Source of the DNA: Pusillimonas sp.
GTDB taxonomy: Bacteria > Pseudomonadota > Gammaproteobacteria > Burkholderiales > Burkholderiaceae_B
Length of the DNA stretch: 64,000 nucleotides
NCBI RefSeq assembly: GCF_029263785.1
Contig: NZ_JAJUFE010000010.1
Location: forward strand, 1 to 64,000
Reading direction: 5' to 3'
The position numbers and the translations under genes were made by a program. Positions 36,905 to 47,505 of the stretch are shown piece after piece. Each line of letters begins with the position of its first letter. Within the stretch, counting starts at the first letter, position 1. A model generated the notes under the pieces. That model was not told the DNA's origin, made no database searches, and saw only the letters and a program-made list of their open reading frames with translations.

Positions 36905-39163
36905 ATGACATATCTGGTGCTGGCACGCAAATGGCGTCCGCGTTCATTCGACACTCTGGTTGGCCAAGACCACGTGGTCCGCGCGCTGACCCACGCTCTG
37001 GACACCCAACGCCTGCATCATGCATGGCTGTTTACGGGTACTCGCGGGGTAGGTAAGACCACGCTTTCTCGTATTCTCGCCAAATCGCTGAATTGCGAAC
37101 ACGGCATCACGGCAAAGCCGTGCGATGCCTGCCGGGCCTGCGTTGAAATCGATGCCGGACGTTTTGTGGACTATGTCGAGCTCGATGCGGCATCGAATCG
37201 TGGTGTCGACGAAATGACGCAGTTGCTTGAACAGGCTGTTTATGCGCCCAGTTCCGGTCGCTTCAAGGTCTACATGATCGACGAGGTGCACATGCTTACC
37301 GGGCATGCGTTCAACGCCATGCTCAAGACCCTCGAAGAGCCCCCCCCACACGTCAAGTTCATTCTTGCCACGACAGACCCGCAAAAAATTCCTGTCACGG
37401 TGCTATCCAGATGTCTGCAGTTCAATCTCAAGCAAATGACCGCCGAGTCGATCGTCACTCATTTGCAGGAGGTTCTGGCGCAGGAAGACATTCCGTTTGA
37501 AGTGCCTGCGCTGCGTCTGATCGCTCAGGCCGCGTCAGGTTCGATGCGTGACGCCTTGTCTCTTACGGACCAGGCCATTGCCTACAGCGCCGGCAACCTT
37601 ACCGTGGAAGCCATGCAGGGAATGCTTGGCACGATCGATCAGCGCTATCTGGTGCGCTTGCTGCAGGCCTTGGCCGCCGGCAAGGCTACCGAAGTGTTGG
37701 GCGTTGCAGATGAGTTGGCCACCCGTGGCTTGTCGTATTCAGGAGCTCTGGGAGACCTTGCGGTATTGCTTTCCAAAATAGCCATTCAGCAGCGCATACC
37801 CGGGGCACTAGGTTCCGAAGAGCCATTGATCGAAGAAGTGGTCGGACTGGCCGCAATGATGCACCCGGATCTCGTGCAGCTGTTTTACTCCGTAGCAGTA
37901 CATAGTCGAAACGAGCTGTCACTGGCTCCCGACGAGTACGCAGGTTTTGTCATGGCCTGTCTGCGTATGTTGGCGCTTGCACCCGAAGCTGATTCTGCCG
38001 GCACAGGAAGCGGGGGCTCGGCAACGGGCTCGGGTTCAGATAGTACGATTGATGACAGGGCGGTGTCGCAAAGTGCGGCGGCACCTTCCAGCGATCCGTC
38101 GGGCGCCGTTGCCGAGCCGGGAACGAACGCAGCACAAGGCTCCGAAGAGGGTAAAAGACCTGCGGAACGCGAAGATAGCCGGCCTGAACCTTCCAATGCC
38201 ACTTCGTCCGAGCCCGCTGATTCCTCGGCCGGCTCCGGCGCGGCTTCCAGGGTCATGGAGGCATCGGTGGCTTCTGTTCGGCCTGTCTCCCCATCAATCG
38301 TTGGCGTCGAACCAGCCAACGGCGCGGAGGCAGCCAATGACGTTGACGCAGCCAGTGACGTTGAAGCGCTCAGTGGCGTTAAAGCAGCCAATGACGTTGA
38401 CGCAGTCAGTGACGTTGAAGCAGCCAGTGACGTTGAAGTGGCCAGGGATGTTGAAGCAGTCAGTAACGTTGAAGTAGCCGATGTCATTGAAACAGCGAAT
38501 AGCGCTGAAATAGCTTCACAAACGAATTTCGATCCCGCCGCTGCAGATTCGGCTGATGGCGATATTCCGGCTTGGGAAGACATTCCCATCGACGCCGACT
38601 TTGGCAATTACGAGCCGTATCAGGATTCGGCTGATCCGGGTCCTGAAGCCTCTTTTGACCTGCCCGATGATGGTGCCGAGATTGGAATGGAAGCGGCCGC
38701 CCCCGACTCTGCAGGGGTGGCGCTTTTTGCAACTCGGCCTGCCAGGATCCGCTCACCCAAACTGGAGAGGATGAATGCCAGCGACTGGCCGGCGCTGGCA
38801 GCGAAATTGCCGGTTACGGGCCTGGCAGCCGAATTGGCGCGCCAAAGCGAGTGGCTTGGGGTCGAAGGCGATCTCATCCGATTGCGCGTGGCGGTTCGTA
38901 CCTTGGCCGCCACCGCAGGCAAGGCCCGGCTGCGTACCGTGCTTTCCGAACATTTTGGCAAGGTCGTGCAGCTGGAAGTCGAGTTTGGTGCCACGGGCGA
39001 CGAAACCGCGCACGCTGTGGCTCAGGCCGAACGAGCCGCCCGTCAAAAACAGGCCGAACATGACGTGCAGGCCGATCCGGTTGTTCGCGCGCTAATCAAT
39101 GATTTCGGCGCTCATATTGTCCCGGGATCAGTTCGTGCCGTCACGAACGATCACAGGGCATGA
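36905..39163 (+). CDS. dnaX: DNA polymerase III subunits gamma and tau (DnaX)
   Basis: A 752-residue clamp-loader ATPase. The AAA+ domain shows LARKWRPRSFDTLVGQDHVV, Walker A GTRGVGKTTLSRIL, a four-Cys zinc module (NCEHGITAKPCDACRACVEI), Walker B VYMIDEVHML and the SRC motif LSRCLQF. From about residue 365 the chain is low-complexity and acidic (Ser/Ala/Glu/Asp), including an 18-bp tandem repeat at residues 470-535. A folded C-terminal tau-type domain resumes at about residue 610 (ERMNASDWPALAAKLPVTG). I chose ATG 36905 (MTYLVLARKWRPRSF). A run of eight C at 37340-37347 codes for the conserved EEPPPH. No A-rich frameshift signal like that of E. coli was seen. Followed by ybaB and recR as usual. 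Confidence 0.97.
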   Translation: MTYLVLARKWRPRSFDTLVGQDHVVRALTHALDTQRLHHAWLFTGTRGVGKTTLSRILAKSLNCEHGITAKPCDACRACVEIDAGRFVDYVELDAASNRGVDEMTQLLEQAVYAPSSGRFKVYMIDEVHMLTGHAFNAMLKTLEEPPPHVKFILATTDPQKIPVTVLSRCLQFNLKQMTAESIVTHLQEVLAQEDIPFEVPALRLIAQAASGSMRDALSLTDQAIAYSAGNLTVEAMQGMLGTIDQRYLVRLLQALAAGKATEVLGVADELATRGLSYSGALGDLAVLLSKIAIQQRIPGALGSEEPLIEEVVGLAAMMHPDLVQLFYSVAVHSRNELSLAPDEYAGFVMACLRMLALAPEADSAGTGSGGSATGSGSDSTIDDRAVSQSAAAPSSDPSGAVAEPGTNAAQGSEEGKRPAEREDSRPEPSNATSSEPADSSAGSGAASRVMEASVASVRPVSPSIVGVEPANGAEAANDVDAASDVEALSGVKAANDVDAVSDVEAASDVEVARDVEAVSNVEVADVIETANSAEIASQTNFDPAAADSADGDIPAWEDIPIDADFGNYEPYQDSADPGPEASFDLPDDGAEIGMEAAAPDSAGVALFATRPARIRSPKLERMNASDWPALAAKLPVTGLAAELARQSEWLGVEGDLIRLRVAVRTLAATAGKARLRTVLSEHFGKVVQLEVEFGATGDETAHAVAQAERAARQKQAEHDVQADPVVRALINDFGAHIVPGSVRAVTNDHRA
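38312..38509 (+). repeat. 18-bp imperfect in-frame tandem repeat inside dnaX
   Basis: Eleven consecutive 18-bp units with consensus GCAGCCAGTGACGTTGAA, coding the hexapeptide A-A-S-D-V-E. The units read PANGAE, AANDVD, AASDVE, ALSGVK, AANDVD, AVSDVE, AASDVE, VARDVE, AVSNVE, VADVIE and TANSAE. Units 2 and 5 are identical at the DNA level (38330-38347 and 38384-38401), as are units 3 and 7 (38348-38365 and 38420-38437). The edges are the most degenerate, the pattern expected from repeat expansion by slippage or unequal exchange. It lies in the unstructured linker of tau. Confidence 0.93.
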
Positions 39164-39190
39164 TTTTTTAATTTGAATGGAACCACGAAC

Positions 39191-39517
39191 ATGATGAAAG
39201 GACAGATTGCCGGGCTGATGCGCCAGGCGCAGCAAATGCAGGAAAACATGAAGAAGGCTCAGGAAGCCTTGGCTGACATCCTGGTCGAGGGTGCGGCCGG
39301 AGGCGGCCTGGTCAAAGTCACCATGACCTGCCGTAACGACGTCAAGCGAGTCTCGATCGATCCGTCATTGCTCGAAGAAGACAAAGAGATGCTGGAAGAC
39401 CTGCTGGGTGCGGCCGTCAACGACGCCTTGCGCAAAGCCGAAGCCACTGCGCAAGAGAAGATGTCTTCCGTCACGGCAGGCCTGCCGCTTCCTCCTGGAA
39501 TGAAGCTGCCTTTCTAA
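39191..39517 (+). CDS. ybaB: Nucleoid-associated protein YbaB/EbfC
   Basis: A 108-residue small DNA-binding protein, dimeric in its family, encoded between dnaX and recR in most Proteobacteria. It matches the family over its length: [18 protein letters not shown] (N-terminal helix), [20 protein letters not shown] (beta part) and [20 protein letters not shown] (C-terminal helix). I chose ATG 39191 ([10 protein letters not shown]). A TTG at 39173 would add six residues that fit the family less well. Confidence 0.94.
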   Translation: MMKGQIAGLMRQAQQMQENMKKAQEALADILVEGAAGGGLVKVTMTCRNDVKRVSIDPSLLEEDKEMLEDLLGAAVNDALRKAEATAQEKMSSVTAGLPLPPGMKLPF

Positions 39518-39524
39518 GTCCTCC

Positions 39525-40133
39525 ATGTCGTCATCATTGCCGGAACCCGAGCCGCTCAAAGCGCTGATCGACGCCCTGCGCCGACTGCCGGGCGTCGGGG
39601 TGCGTTCGGCTCGGCGAATGGCGTATCACATGCTTCAACACGATCTGCCGGGCGCCGACCGTCTGGCGCGGGCGCTCAGCGATGCGGTGCGAAATTTGCG
39701 ACATTGCGAGCGGTGCAACGGGTTCTCTGACGAAGCGATCTGCCCTGTATGCGCCAACCCCAAGCGTGATGCGTCTTTGCTATGTGTGGTTGAGACTCCC
39801 GCTGATCAGAACATGATCGAATCCAGTCACGGCTATCGGGGTTTGTATTATGTGCTGATGGGACGGTTGGCACCGCTTGAAGGCGTGGGGCCCGCCGAAC
39901 TGCATTTTGATCGCCTGATTCAGCGGGCCACTGATGGCGAAGTGCGCGAGGTGATCCTTGCGACCAACTTCACGGCCGAAGGCGAAACCACCGCTCATTA
40001 TCTGGCCGAAGCCCTGCGTTCGCATGGCTTGTCAGTAAGCAGGCTGGCCCGCGGTGTACCTGCGGGCAGCGAGCTCGAGTATGTGGACGCCGGAACGATC
40101 GCGTGGGCGCTCATGGAGCGACGAAGCTCGTAA
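39525..40133 (+). CDS. recR: Recombination protein RecR
   Basis: A 202-residue RecFOR-pathway protein that with RecO/RecF loads RecA at gaps. It has an N-terminal helix-hairpin-helix ([24 protein letters not shown]), a four-Cys zinc finger ([20 protein letters not shown]), and a Toprim domain ([41 protein letters not shown]). Length is the usual one. It follows ybaB by 7 nt and ends 43 bp from the convergent tal gene. Confidence 0.97.
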   Translation: MSSSLPEPEPLKALIDALRRLPGVGVRSARRMAYHMLQHDLPGADRLARALSDAVRNLRHCERCNGFSDEAICPVCANPKRDASLLCVVETPADQNMIESSHGYRGLYYVLMGRLAPLEGVGPAELHFDRLIQRATDGEVREVILATNFTAEGETTAHYLAEALRSHGLSVSRLARGVPAGSELEYVDAGTIAWALMERRSS

Positions 40134-40148
40134 ATAATCCGGGCTGCC

Positions 40149-40166
40149 TGCATCGCCCTCGATGCA
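40149..40166. terminator. Hairpin between convergent recR and tal
   Basis: A 7-bp perfect stem TGCATCG/CGATGCA with loop CCCT fills most of the 43-bp gap between the stops of recR and tal. No T-run follows on either strand, so it may serve as an mRNA end stabiliser or weak terminator. Confidence 0.35.
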
Positions 40167-40176
40167 TCCGGCCAGG

Positions 40177-41154
40177 TCAGACCGTGTTGGCCGGGACTCC
40201 TGCTCGCAATTGTTCAATGAGCGCATCAAGTTTGGCTGCATCGGCGGCGAAGATACGTATGCCTTCTGCGAGCTTGTCGCTGGCCATGGCATCCATATTG
40301 AGTGATGTGCGGAATTTAACTTCGTCCATCTGAATTTGCTCTGGCGGGTTTTGCACGGCTTTGACGGGATCAAGCTGGCGCGTGAGCGGTTCGGTGCTTT
40401 GGGCCAGTTCGGCCAGCAAGTCGGGGCTGATGGTAAGTAGGTCGCAGCCCGCCAAGGCACGAATCTGATCAATGTTTCGGAAACTGGCCCCCATGATTTC
40501 GGTGGGAATTCCGTAGGCCTTGTAGTAGCGATAAATATTACGAACCGACTTCACGCCTGGATCGTTTGCGCCGGCATTGGCGACTTCGTCCCAATCCGGG
40601 CCGGCCGATTTCTTGTACCAGTCGTAGATTCGACCCACAAACGGCGAAATAAGCTGGACCTTGGCCTGGGCGCAGGCCACGGCCTGCGTGAGGCTGAACA
40701 GCAAGGTCAGGTTGCACGCAATGCCTTCTGCCTGCAAGGCCTTTGCAGCCTGGATGCCTTCCCAGGTGGAGGCGATCTTGATGAGCACCCGATCTCGAGA
40801 AATTCCTGCGAGCCGGTAAAGTTCAATGATCTGTCGAGCCCTGATGATGGTGGCCTGGGTGTCGAATGACAGTCGGGCATCGACTTCGGTTGAGACCCGG
40901 CCCGGCACGATCTGCAGGATTTCGCGTCCGAATGCGACCAACAGGCGGTCTACCAGTTCTTGAACAGGCGCGCCAGGGTGGTCGGCCACCGTTCGCTCGA
41001 GCAAGGGGCGGTAGGCGTCCTTTTGCACAGCCTTCAGGATCAGCGACGGGTTGGTGGTCGCATCTGTCGGACGATGGGCCTTCATGGCTTCGAAATCGCC
41101 GGTATCGGCGACAACCGTGGTGAATTGGCGCAGAGCTTCGAGTTGATTGGTCAT
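40177..41154 (-). CDS. tal: Transaldolase
   Basis: A 325-residue class I transaldolase of the non-oxidative pentose phosphate pathway, which transfers a dihydroxyacetone unit through a Schiff base. Signatures are [12 protein letters not shown] (family signature 1), [12 protein letters not shown] and [16 protein letters not shown], whose Lys is the Schiff-base residue, then [12 protein letters not shown] and ILGASFRN-like [14 protein letters not shown] chose ATG 41154 ([12 protein letters not shown]). It is divergent from carA across 165 bp. Confidence 0.96.
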   Translation of the reverse strand: MTNQLEALRQFTTVVADTGDFEAMKAHRPTDATTNPSLILKAVQKDAYRPLLERTVADHPGAPVQELVDRLLVAFGREILQIVPGRVSTEVDARLSFDTQATIIRARQIIELYRLAGISRDRVLIKIASTWEGIQAAKALQAEGIACNLTLLFSLTQAVACAQAKVQLISPFVGRIYDWYKKSAGPDWDEVANAGANDPGVKSVRNIYRYYKAYGIPTEIMGASFRNIDQIRALAGCDLLTISPDLLAELAQSTEPLTRQLDPVKAVQNPPEQIQMDEVKFRTSLNMDAMASDKLAEGIRIFAADAAKLDALIEQLRAGVPANTV

Positions 41155-41273
41155 GTTCAGAGTTTCTGTAAGCGTACAAGCATCCCTACAGTATAGGGGC
41201 AAAGTCGGCTTTACCTCATAAGGCGTGTGGTTGCGTATTGCCTGCGTGGTCAGGGAGGAGTCGCATCTCAAGG

Positions 41274-41279
41274 TATAAT
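41274..41279 (+). promoter_or_regulatory. Probable -10 element of the carAB promoter
   Basis: A perfect TATAAT lies 40 nt before the carA start codon, predicting a transcript start near 41286 and a leader of about 34 nt. The position 17 nt upstream reads CAGGGA, a poor -35, so an activator or extended contacts may be needed. Confidence 0.5.
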
Positions 41280-41319
41280 TGGAGGGTTTACTTACTGACT
41301 TTATAACCGGGGTTTAGCG

Positions 41320-42474
41320 TTGCTGCCGTCATTACTTCCAGAGGGGTGCGAATCCACTCCTACCGCAATCCTGGCCTTGGCGGACGGTACTATCTTCAGG
41401 GGCGTCTCGATCGGCGCTGAAGGGCATACTGTCGCCGAGGTCGTCTTCAATACATCCATGACGGGCTATCAAGAGATCATTACCGATCCCAGCTATAGCG
41501 GCCAGATAGTCACCCTCACATATCCGCATATCGGCAACACCGGCATCAACGCTGAAGATGTCGAATCTACCCGCATCCATGCGGCAGGTCTGGTTGTTCG
41601 CGATTGTTCTTTGCGTGTTTCCAGCTTCCGGGCCACGATGTCCCTGCCTGCTTACTTGAAGCAGCAGGGCGTGGTGGCCATTTCAGGCGTCGATACTCGC
41701 AAGCTTACCCGGATCTTGCGCGACAGCGGTGCCCAGGGCGCCTGTATTCTGGTCGGGGAAGACGAGGCGAAAGCCGTCGAGCTGGCTCGCAGCTTCCCGG
41801 GTATGGCCGGCCAGGATCTGGCTCGTACCGTGTCCACAAAAAGCATCGCGTCCTGGAACGAAGGTACCTGGAAGCTTGGCTCCGGCTTCCGCCAGATCGG
41901 CGAGGGTGCTCATCATGTCGTCGCGTACGATTTTGGCATCAAGTCGAATATTCTCCGTTTGCTGGCCGATCGCAACTGCCGGATTACCGTAGTGCCGGCA
42001 CAAACTCCGGTCGAAGATGTGCTCGCTCTCAAGCCTGATGGCATCTTTTTATCGAATGGTCCCGGCGACCCCGAACCTTGTGACTATGCCGTCGAGACAG
42101 CCCGTGCCGCCATCAGCCGAAAGATCCCGTTGTTCGGGATCTGCCTGGGCCAACAGATCATCGGTCTTGCAGTCGGGGCCAAAACCGTCAAGATGAAGGC
42201 GGGGCACCATGGTGCCAACCATCCGGTCCACGAGCTCAATTCGGGCCGGGTTTTCATCACCAGCCAGAACCACGGGTTTAATGTCGATGCCGACACCTTG
42301 CCGGCAAACGCCCGCGTCACCCATGTGTCGTTGTTCGACGGTACGTTGCAGGGCTTCGAACTAACCGACGCACCCGTTTTCTGCTTTCAGGGTCATCCCG
42401 AGGCCAGTCCGGGTCCTCACGACATCGTCGTGCTTTTCGACAAATTCATCAGCCTCATGGCCCAGAACACCTAA
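41320..42474 (+). CDS. carA: Carbamoyl-phosphate synthase small subunit CarA
   Basis: A 384-residue glutamine amidotransferase subunit that supplies ammonia to CarB for carbamoyl phosphate, the precursor of arginine and pyrimidines. Signatures are [41 protein letters not shown] and the class I GATase triad: Cys in FGICLGQQ, His and Glu in [13 protein letters not shown]. The most likely start is TTG 41320 (read LLPSLLPEG), since the conserved region starts within 20 residues and no ATG is available before ADGTIF. Length supports this. carB follows 8 nt after the stop. Confidence 0.95.
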   Translation: MLPSLLPEGCESTPTAILALADGTIFRGVSIGAEGHTVAEVVFNTSMTGYQEIITDPSYSGQIVTLTYPHIGNTGINAEDVESTRIHAAGLVVRDCSLRVSSFRATMSLPAYLKQQGVVAISGVDTRKLTRILRDSGAQGACILVGEDEAKAVELARSFPGMAGQDLARTVSTKSIASWNEGTWKLGSGFRQIGEGAHHVVAYDFGIKSNILRLLADRNCRITVVPAQTPVEDVLALKPDGIFLSNGPGDPEPCDYAVETARAAISRKIPLFGICLGQQIIGLAVGAKTVKMKAGHHGANHPVHELNSGRVFITSQNHGFNVDADTLPANARVTHVSLFDGTLQGFELTDAPVFCFQGHPEASPGPHDIVVLFDKFISLMAQNT

Positions 42475-42482
42475 TCAGCACC

Positions 42483-45400
42483 ATGGCAAAGCGTACAGAC
42501 ATAAAAAGCATACTCATCATCGGCGCGGGCCCGATCGTAATCGGTCAGGCCTGTGAATTCGACTATTCCGGCGCCCAGGCTTGCAAGGCGCTCAAGGCCG
42601 AGGGGTATCGAACCGTTCTGGTCAACAGCAATCCGGCCACCATCATGACCGACCCGGAAACGGCGGACGTCACCTACATCGAGCCCATTACATGGCAGGC
42701 AGTCGAAAAAATCATCGAGCGCGAAAAGCCCGACGCCCTGCTGCCCACCATGGGTGGACAAACCGCGCTTAACTGTGCCCTGGATCTTGCACGCCATGGC
42801 GTGCTCGAGAAGCATGGCGTCGAGATGATTGGTGCCAATGCCGTGGCCATTGACAAGGCCGAGGATCGCCAGAAATTCAAAGAGGCCATGACCGCGATTG
42901 GTCTGGAATCCGCCAAGTCGGGCGTCGCACATTCCATGGACGAAGCCTGGGCGGTTCAAAAGCGCATTGCCGAAGAAACCGGTTCGGCCGGCTTCCCCGT
43001 GGTGATCCGGCCCAGCTTCACCTTGGGCGGCACTGGTGGTGGTATTGCCTACAACCAGGAAGAGTTCGAAGTCATTTGCCGGCGTGGTCTCGAAGCTTCG
43101 CCTACCAACGAACTGCTTATTGAAGAATCGTTGTTGGGCTGGAAAGAGTACGAGATGGAGGTTGTCCGCGACTGCGTCGACAATTGCATTATCGTGTGCT
43201 CGATCGAAAACCTTGACCCCATGGGTGTACATACGGGCGACTCGATCACGGTTGCCCCGGCGCAGACCCTTACCGATAAAGAATATCAAATCATGCGAGA
43301 CGCCTCGATCGCAGTATTACGCGAGATCGGCGTCGATACTGGCGGTTCGAACGTCCAGTTTGCCGTCAATCCTGCGAACGGGCGCATGATCGTAATCGAG
43401 ATGAACCCACGTGTGTCGCGTTCATCGGCCCTGGCATCAAAGGCCACCGGCTTCCCTATTGCCAAAGTCGCTGCTCGCCTGGCGGTTGGCTATACGCTGG
43501 ACGAGCTCAAGAACGAGATCACCGGCGGTGCCACGCCCGCGTCGTTCGAGCCCACCATCGACTATGTCGTGACCAAGGTGCCGCGTTTCGCATTCGAGAA
43601 ATTCCCGCAGGTCGATTCCCGCCTTACCACTCAAATGAAATCGGTGGGCGAGGTCATGGCCATTGGCCGTACCTTCCAGGAGTCTTTCCAGAAAGCGCTT
43701 CGCGGACTCGAAGTGGGTGTCGATGGGCTTAACCAGAAGACGACTGATCGCGAAAAACTGCAGGTTGAACTGGCTGAACCCGGCCCAGAGCGCATCTGGT
43801 ATGTGGGCGATGCGTTCGCACAGGGCTTCAGCCTCGAAGAAGTGCATGCCCTCACGCATATCGATCCCTGGTTCCTGGCCCAAATCAAGGAAATCGTCGA
43901 TATCGAGCTGGCGCTCGAGCAAAAGACCCTGGCTGATCTTGACCGCGACACGGTCTGGCAACTGAAGCGTCGTGGCTTCTCAGACCGCCGCCTGGCTTTC
44001 CTGCTGGACACGTCCGAGACCGAGTTCCGGAAGCTGCGTCATCAAATGGGGGTGCGCCCGGTGTACAAGCGCGTCGATACCTGCGCAGCCGAGTTCCCCA
44101 CCAAAACCGCCTACATGTACTCTACCTACGAGGACGAATGCGAAGCGGCACCCACTGATCGCAAGAAGATCATCGTTCTTGGCGGTGGCCCCAACCGCAT
44201 CGGGCAAGGGATTGAGTTCGACTATTGCTGTGTCCACGCGGCGCTTGCACTGAGCGAAGATGGTTTCGAGACCATCATGATCAACTGTAATCCCGAGACA
44301 GTATCCACCGACTACGACACCTCCGACCGGCTTTATTTTGAGCCGCTGACGCTCGAGGATGTCCTCGAAATCGTGCACAAGGAAAACCCCGCAGGCATGA
44401 TCGTTCAGTACGGCGGTCAGACGCCCCTGAAGCTGGCGCGTGCGCTCGAGGCCAATGGCGTGCCCATCATCGGCACGAGTCCGGAATCCATTGACGTTGC
44501 CGAGGATCGCGAGCGCTTCCAGAAACTGCTCAACAAGCTGGGCTTGCGTCAGCCGCCCAACCGCACGGCCCGCACCGAGGGCGAAGCCATGGCCCATGCC
44601 GCAGAAATCGGCTATCCGCTGGTGGTCCGGCCCAGCTACGTGCTTGGTGGCCGTGCCATGGAGATCGTTCACGAACCCCAAGACCTCGAACGCTATATGC
44701 GTGAGGCTGTCAAGGTCAGCAACGATTCGCCGGTGCTGCTGGATCACTTTCTGAACAACGCCACCGAAGTTGACGTCGACTGCATTGCCGACGGCGAAGT
44801 TGTATTTATTGGTGGTGTCATGGAACACATCGAGCAGGCGGGGGTTCACTCGGGAGACTCGGCATGCAGCCTGCCACCCTATTCGCTTTCCGGTGAAACC
44901 ATTGCCGAAATTGAGCGTCAGACGGCACTCATGGCTCGTGCCCTTAACGTCAAGGGGCTGATGAACGTGCAGTTTGCCATACAGAACGGCGATGTTTACG
45001 TTTTGGAAGTCAACCCGCGTGCTTCGCGTACCGTCCCCTTTGTTTCCAAGGCGACGGGATTGCAACTGGCCAAGATTGCGGCCAGGGCCATGGCCGACCG
45101 CTCCCTGGCTTCGCAAGGCATTACCAAGCAAGTGGTGCCTACGTATTTTTCCGTGAAGGAGGCCGTCTTCCCGTTTGTGAAGTTCCCCGGCGTCGACACC
45201 ATTCTTGGTCCGGAAATGAAATCGACGGGCGAAGTGATGGGAGTAGGTGAAAGTTTTGGTGAAGCTTTTGTCAAGTCGCAGCTGGCCGCGGGTGTTGCGT
45301 TGCCAGAGTCGGGCGTCGCATTTATCAGCGTGCGCGACCAGGACAAGCCTCGCGCGGTCGAAGTGGCGCGAGGCCTTATCGACCTTGGCTTCAAAGTGGT

Positions 45401-45719
45401 TGCCACGCGCGGGACTGCGGCCGCCATCGAAGCCGAAGGCCTGCCCGTGCAAGTTGTGAACAAAGTGACCGAAAGCCGGCCGCATATCGTCGACATGATC
45501 AAGAACCAGGAAATCTCACTGGTAATCAACACCGTCGAAGAACGTCGCAATGCCATCGCGGATTCCCGCATGATTCGCACCAATGCGCTGCAGGCTCGAC
45601 TGGCTTTCTTTACCACCATAGCGGGTGCCCGCGCTGCCGTCGAAGGTTTGCAATACTTGCGCCATGGCGGTGGCCTCAAAGTGTATCCCTTGCAGGAGCT
45701 GCACGCCGGCTTGCAGTAA
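42483..45719 (+). CDS. carB: Carbamoyl-phosphate synthase large subunit CarB
   Basis: A 1078-residue enzyme with two homologous ATP-grasp halves. The first makes carboxyphosphate and carbamate, and the second phosphorylates carbamate. Duplicated motifs are [20 protein letters not shown] with [35 protein letters not shown] with [15 protein letters not shown], and [20 protein letters not shown] with [18 protein letters not shown]. The C-terminal MGS-like allosteric domain begins near [20 protein letters not shown]. The length is that of E. coli CarB (1073). A long hairpin 85 nt downstream probably ends the carAB transcript. Confidence 0.98.
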   Translation: MAKRTDIKSILIIGAGPIVIGQACEFDYSGAQACKALKAEGYRTVLVNSNPATIMTDPETADVTYIEPITWQAVEKIIEREKPDALLPTMGGQTALNCALDLARHGVLEKHGVEMIGANAVAIDKAEDRQKFKEAMTAIGLESAKSGVAHSMDEAWAVQKRIAEETGSAGFPVVIRPSFTLGGTGGGIAYNQEEFEVICRRGLEASPTNELLIEESLLGWKEYEMEVVRDCVDNCIIVCSIENLDPMGVHTGDSITVAPAQTLTDKEYQIMRDASIAVLREIGVDTGGSNVQFAVNPANGRMIVIEMNPRVSRSSALASKATGFPIAKVAARLAVGYTLDELKNEITGGATPASFEPTIDYVVTKVPRFAFEKFPQVDSRLTTQMKSVGEVMAIGRTFQESFQKALRGLEVGVDGLNQKTTDREKLQVELAEPGPERIWYVGDAFAQGFSLEEVHALTHIDPWFLAQIKEIVDIELALEQKTLADLDRDTVWQLKRRGFSDRRLAFLLDTSETEFRKLRHQMGVRPVYKRVDTCAAEFPTKTAYMYSTYEDECEAAPTDRKKIIVLGGGPNRIGQGIEFDYCCVHAALALSEDGFETIMINCNPETVSTDYDTSDRLYFEPLTLEDVLEIVHKENPAGMIVQYGGQTPLKLARALEANGVPIIGTSPESIDVAEDRERFQKLLNKLGLRQPPNRTARTEGEAMAHAAEIGYPLVVRPSYVLGGRAMEIVHEPQDLERYMREAVKVSNDSPVLLDHFLNNATEVDVDCIADGEVVFIGGVMEHIEQAGVHSGDSACSLPPYSLSGETIAEIERQTALMARALNVKGLMNVQFAIQNGDVYVLEVNPRASRTVPFVSKATGLQLAKIAARAMADRSLASQGITKQVVPTYFSVKEAVFPFVKFPGVDTILGPEMKSTGEVMGVGESFGEAFVKSQLAAGVALPESGVAFISVRDQDKPRAVEVARGLIDLGFKVVATRGTAAAIEAEGLPVQVVNKVTESRPHIVDMIKNQEISLVINTVEERRNAIADSRMIRTNALQARLAFFTTIAGARAAVEGLQYLRHGGGLKVYPLQELHAGLQ

Positions 45720-45804
45720 GGCGCCAGCGGCACCAACTACGGGCGTCGCAGCCTGGCAAGGTCAGCCACTTTGGGCAAGCGGCTGATTGCGAACAAGGAC
45801 TAAT

Positions 45805-45838
45805 AAGGGGCAGTGACACAAGTCGCTGTCCCTTCTTG
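45805..45838 (+). terminator. Terminator-like hairpin after carAB
   Basis: A 13-bp stem (AAGGGGCAGTGAC at 45805-45817 with GTCGCTGTCCCTT at 45822-45834, two G-U pairs) has a 4-nt loop ACAA and runs into CTTGTTT. A second GC-rich hairpin (CTGCCGGC...GCCGGCC...GCAG, about 45870-45898), followed by five T, lies 30 nt further on. Together they fill most of the 261 bp between carB and the permease gene. Confidence 0.65.
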
Positions 45839-45980
45839 TTTCGCGAAAGAGGCGAAGCCGTCAACGAGCTGCCGGCTTTCTCTGCCGGCCTTGCAGTTTT
45901 TCATGCCCTACGCGTAAACTCTTGCCCCAGCATTGCCCCTTTCCATAATCCACAAGGCATAAAGAAAAGGCATACAGAAA

Positions 45981-47297
45981 ATGTCGCAATCCTACTTCCC
46001 CCGCTGGAAACCCGTTATCAATCGGTCTGACGACATGGTGGTGCAGCCTGACGAGTATCTGCCTGCGCCGCAAAGCGTTGCCATGGGCGCCCAGCATGTC
46101 GTCGCCATGTTCGGCTCGACCATCCTGGCACCGCTACTGATGGGTTTTGACCCCAACGTTGCCATCCTCATGTCCGGTATTGGCACGCTCATTTTCTTCC
46201 TGTTTGTCGGGGGAAGGGTACCAAGCTATCTGGGCTCAAGTTTCGCCTTCATTGGCGGAGTGATTGCTGTTACCGGCTACGCAGGTTCGGGGCCCAACGC
46301 CAACATCGGTCTGGCGCTGGGTGCGATCATTATCTGTGGCCTTGTCTACACCCTGATCGGCCTCATAGTGTGGTGGATCAACGCGCGATCGGGCGATGGC
46401 GCGCAATGGATCGACCGCCTCATGCCGCCTGTCGTGACAGGTTCCATCGTGGCCATAATCGGTCTGAATCTGGCCCCGATTGCAGCCAAGGGGGCAATGG
46501 GTGGAAGCACATTCGAAGCGCTCATGGCCTTGGTTACCGTCCTGTGTGTGGGTGGCATCGGCGTGTATACGCGCGGTACCACGCAGCGTTTGCTGATTCT
46601 GGTGGGCTTGCTGCTGTCCTGCGTGATTTATGGGGTGCTGACCAATGGACTGGGATTGGGGGCGCCGCTTGATTTCAGTGGCGTAGCGAATGCGGCCTGG
46701 TTCGGTTTGCCAAGCTTTTCCAGCCCCGTGTTTGATTTTCATGCCATCAGCATTATCGCGCCGGTAGCTATTATTCTCGTCGCTGAAAACCTGGGGCACA
46801 TCAAGGCGGTCAGTGCCATGACAGGTCGGAACCTGGATATATATCTGGGTCGCGCCTTTGTGGGTGACGGTGTGGCGACCATGGTTTCGGGTGCTGTCGG
46901 CGGTACCGGTGTTACCACATACGCCGAAAATATCGGTGTTATGGCCGTGACCCGGATTTACTCATCGCTGGTGTTTGTCATCGCCGCCGGCATCGCCATC
47001 TTGCTGGGTTTCTCTCCGAAATTTGGCGCTCTGATCCAGCTTATCCCGGGCCCTGTTCTGGGCGGTATGTCGGTAGTGGTCTTCGGCCTGATTGCCGTAG
47101 CCGGAGCCCGGATTTGGGTGGTCAACCAGGTAGACTTCAGCAACAACAAGAATCTGATCGTTGCTGCCGTCACGTTGGTGCTTGGCGCCGGCAACTTCTC
47201 GATAGCGTTCGGTGCTTTCAAGCTTGACGGCATTGGCACCGCCACGTTCGGTGCAATCATCCTGCATGCCCTGCTGAGCCTCCGCCAAAAGTCCTGA
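45981..47297 (+). CDS. NCS2 family uracil/xanthine-type permease (UraA/RutG-like)
   Basis: A 438-residue inner-membrane transporter with about 14 hydrophobic segments. NCS2 features are [58 protein letters not shown], the central [18 protein letters not shown] and [19 protein letters not shown], which holds the family's substrate-site Glu. The [11 protein letters not shown] sequence fits UraA/RutG (pyrimidine) members better than purine members. Position just after carAB supports uracil salvage, but this is inference. Its ATG has AAAAGG 10 nt upstream. Confidence 0.88.
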   Translation: MSQSYFPRWKPVINRSDDMVVQPDEYLPAPQSVAMGAQHVVAMFGSTILAPLLMGFDPNVAILMSGIGTLIFFLFVGGRVPSYLGSSFAFIGGVIAVTGYAGSGPNANIGLALGAIIICGLVYTLIGLIVWWINARSGDGAQWIDRLMPPVVTGSIVAIIGLNLAPIAAKGAMGGSTFEALMALVTVLCVGGIGVYTRGTTQRLLILVGLLLSCVIYGVLTNGLGLGAPLDFSGVANAAWFGLPSFSSPVFDFHAISIIAPVAIILVAENLGHIKAVSAMTGRNLDIYLGRAFVGDGVATMVSGAVGGTGVTTYAENIGVMAVTRIYSSLVFVIAAGIAILLGFSPKFGALIQLIPGPVLGGMSVVVFGLIAVAGARIWVVNQVDFSNNKNLIVAAVTLVLGAGNFSIAFGAFKLDGIGTATFGAIILHALLSLRQKS

Positions 47298-47326
47298 AGG
47301 CAGATTTGCAGCGCCTGCAAGGGGGC

Positions 47327-47355
47327 TTGCAATTTGCAGGGATTTTGCGCACAAT
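47327..47355 (+). promoter_or_regulatory. Predicted greA promoter (-35 and -10)
   Basis: TTGCAA (47327-47332), a 17-nt spacer and CACAAT (47350-47355) match four of six bases in each hexamer of a sigma-70 promoter. They predict transcription from about 47362, giving a greA leader of about 190 nt that starts at the first hairpin. Confidence 0.45.
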
Positions 47356-47366
47356 AACTCGTACAT

Positions 47367-47393
47367 CCCCGGTTCCAGGAGAGCCGGGGTTTT
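47367..47393 (+). terminator. First greA-leader hairpin, or terminator of the permease gene
   Basis: A 9-bp stem CCCCGGTTC/GAGCCGGGG (47367-47375 with 47381-47389; one G-U pair) with loop CAGGA runs directly into TTTT. It could terminate the permease mRNA or act inside the greA leader. Its right arm can pair instead with two downstream segments: 47382-47391 with 47469-47478 (10 perfect pairs), or 47384-47393 with 47406-47414 (one bulged G). Confidence 0.7.
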
Positions 47394-47505
47394 GCATTAC
47401 GTCGAAAAACCCGGCGTGTAAAGCAAAGCCACAACAACAACTCAAGACCCAATCTTGTAAAACATATCAACCCCGGCTGCGGTCTGTCGCCAGGGTTCAC
47501 CATCA

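Noticed and set aside
36677-36905. Protein-coding continuation upstream of dnaX
   Set aside because: The stretch is occupied by the 4.5S RNA; the in-frame extension before 36905 has no DnaX similarity.
43980-45485. 501-codon open frame antisense to carB
   Set aside because: Arises from codon bias in a GC-rich gene; no recognisable family, no ribosome site, fully covered by carB.
45867-45903. CRISPR-like or mobile repeat from the GCCGGC duplications after carB
   Set aside because: Only a self-complementary hairpin with a T tail; no spacer-repeat periodicity.
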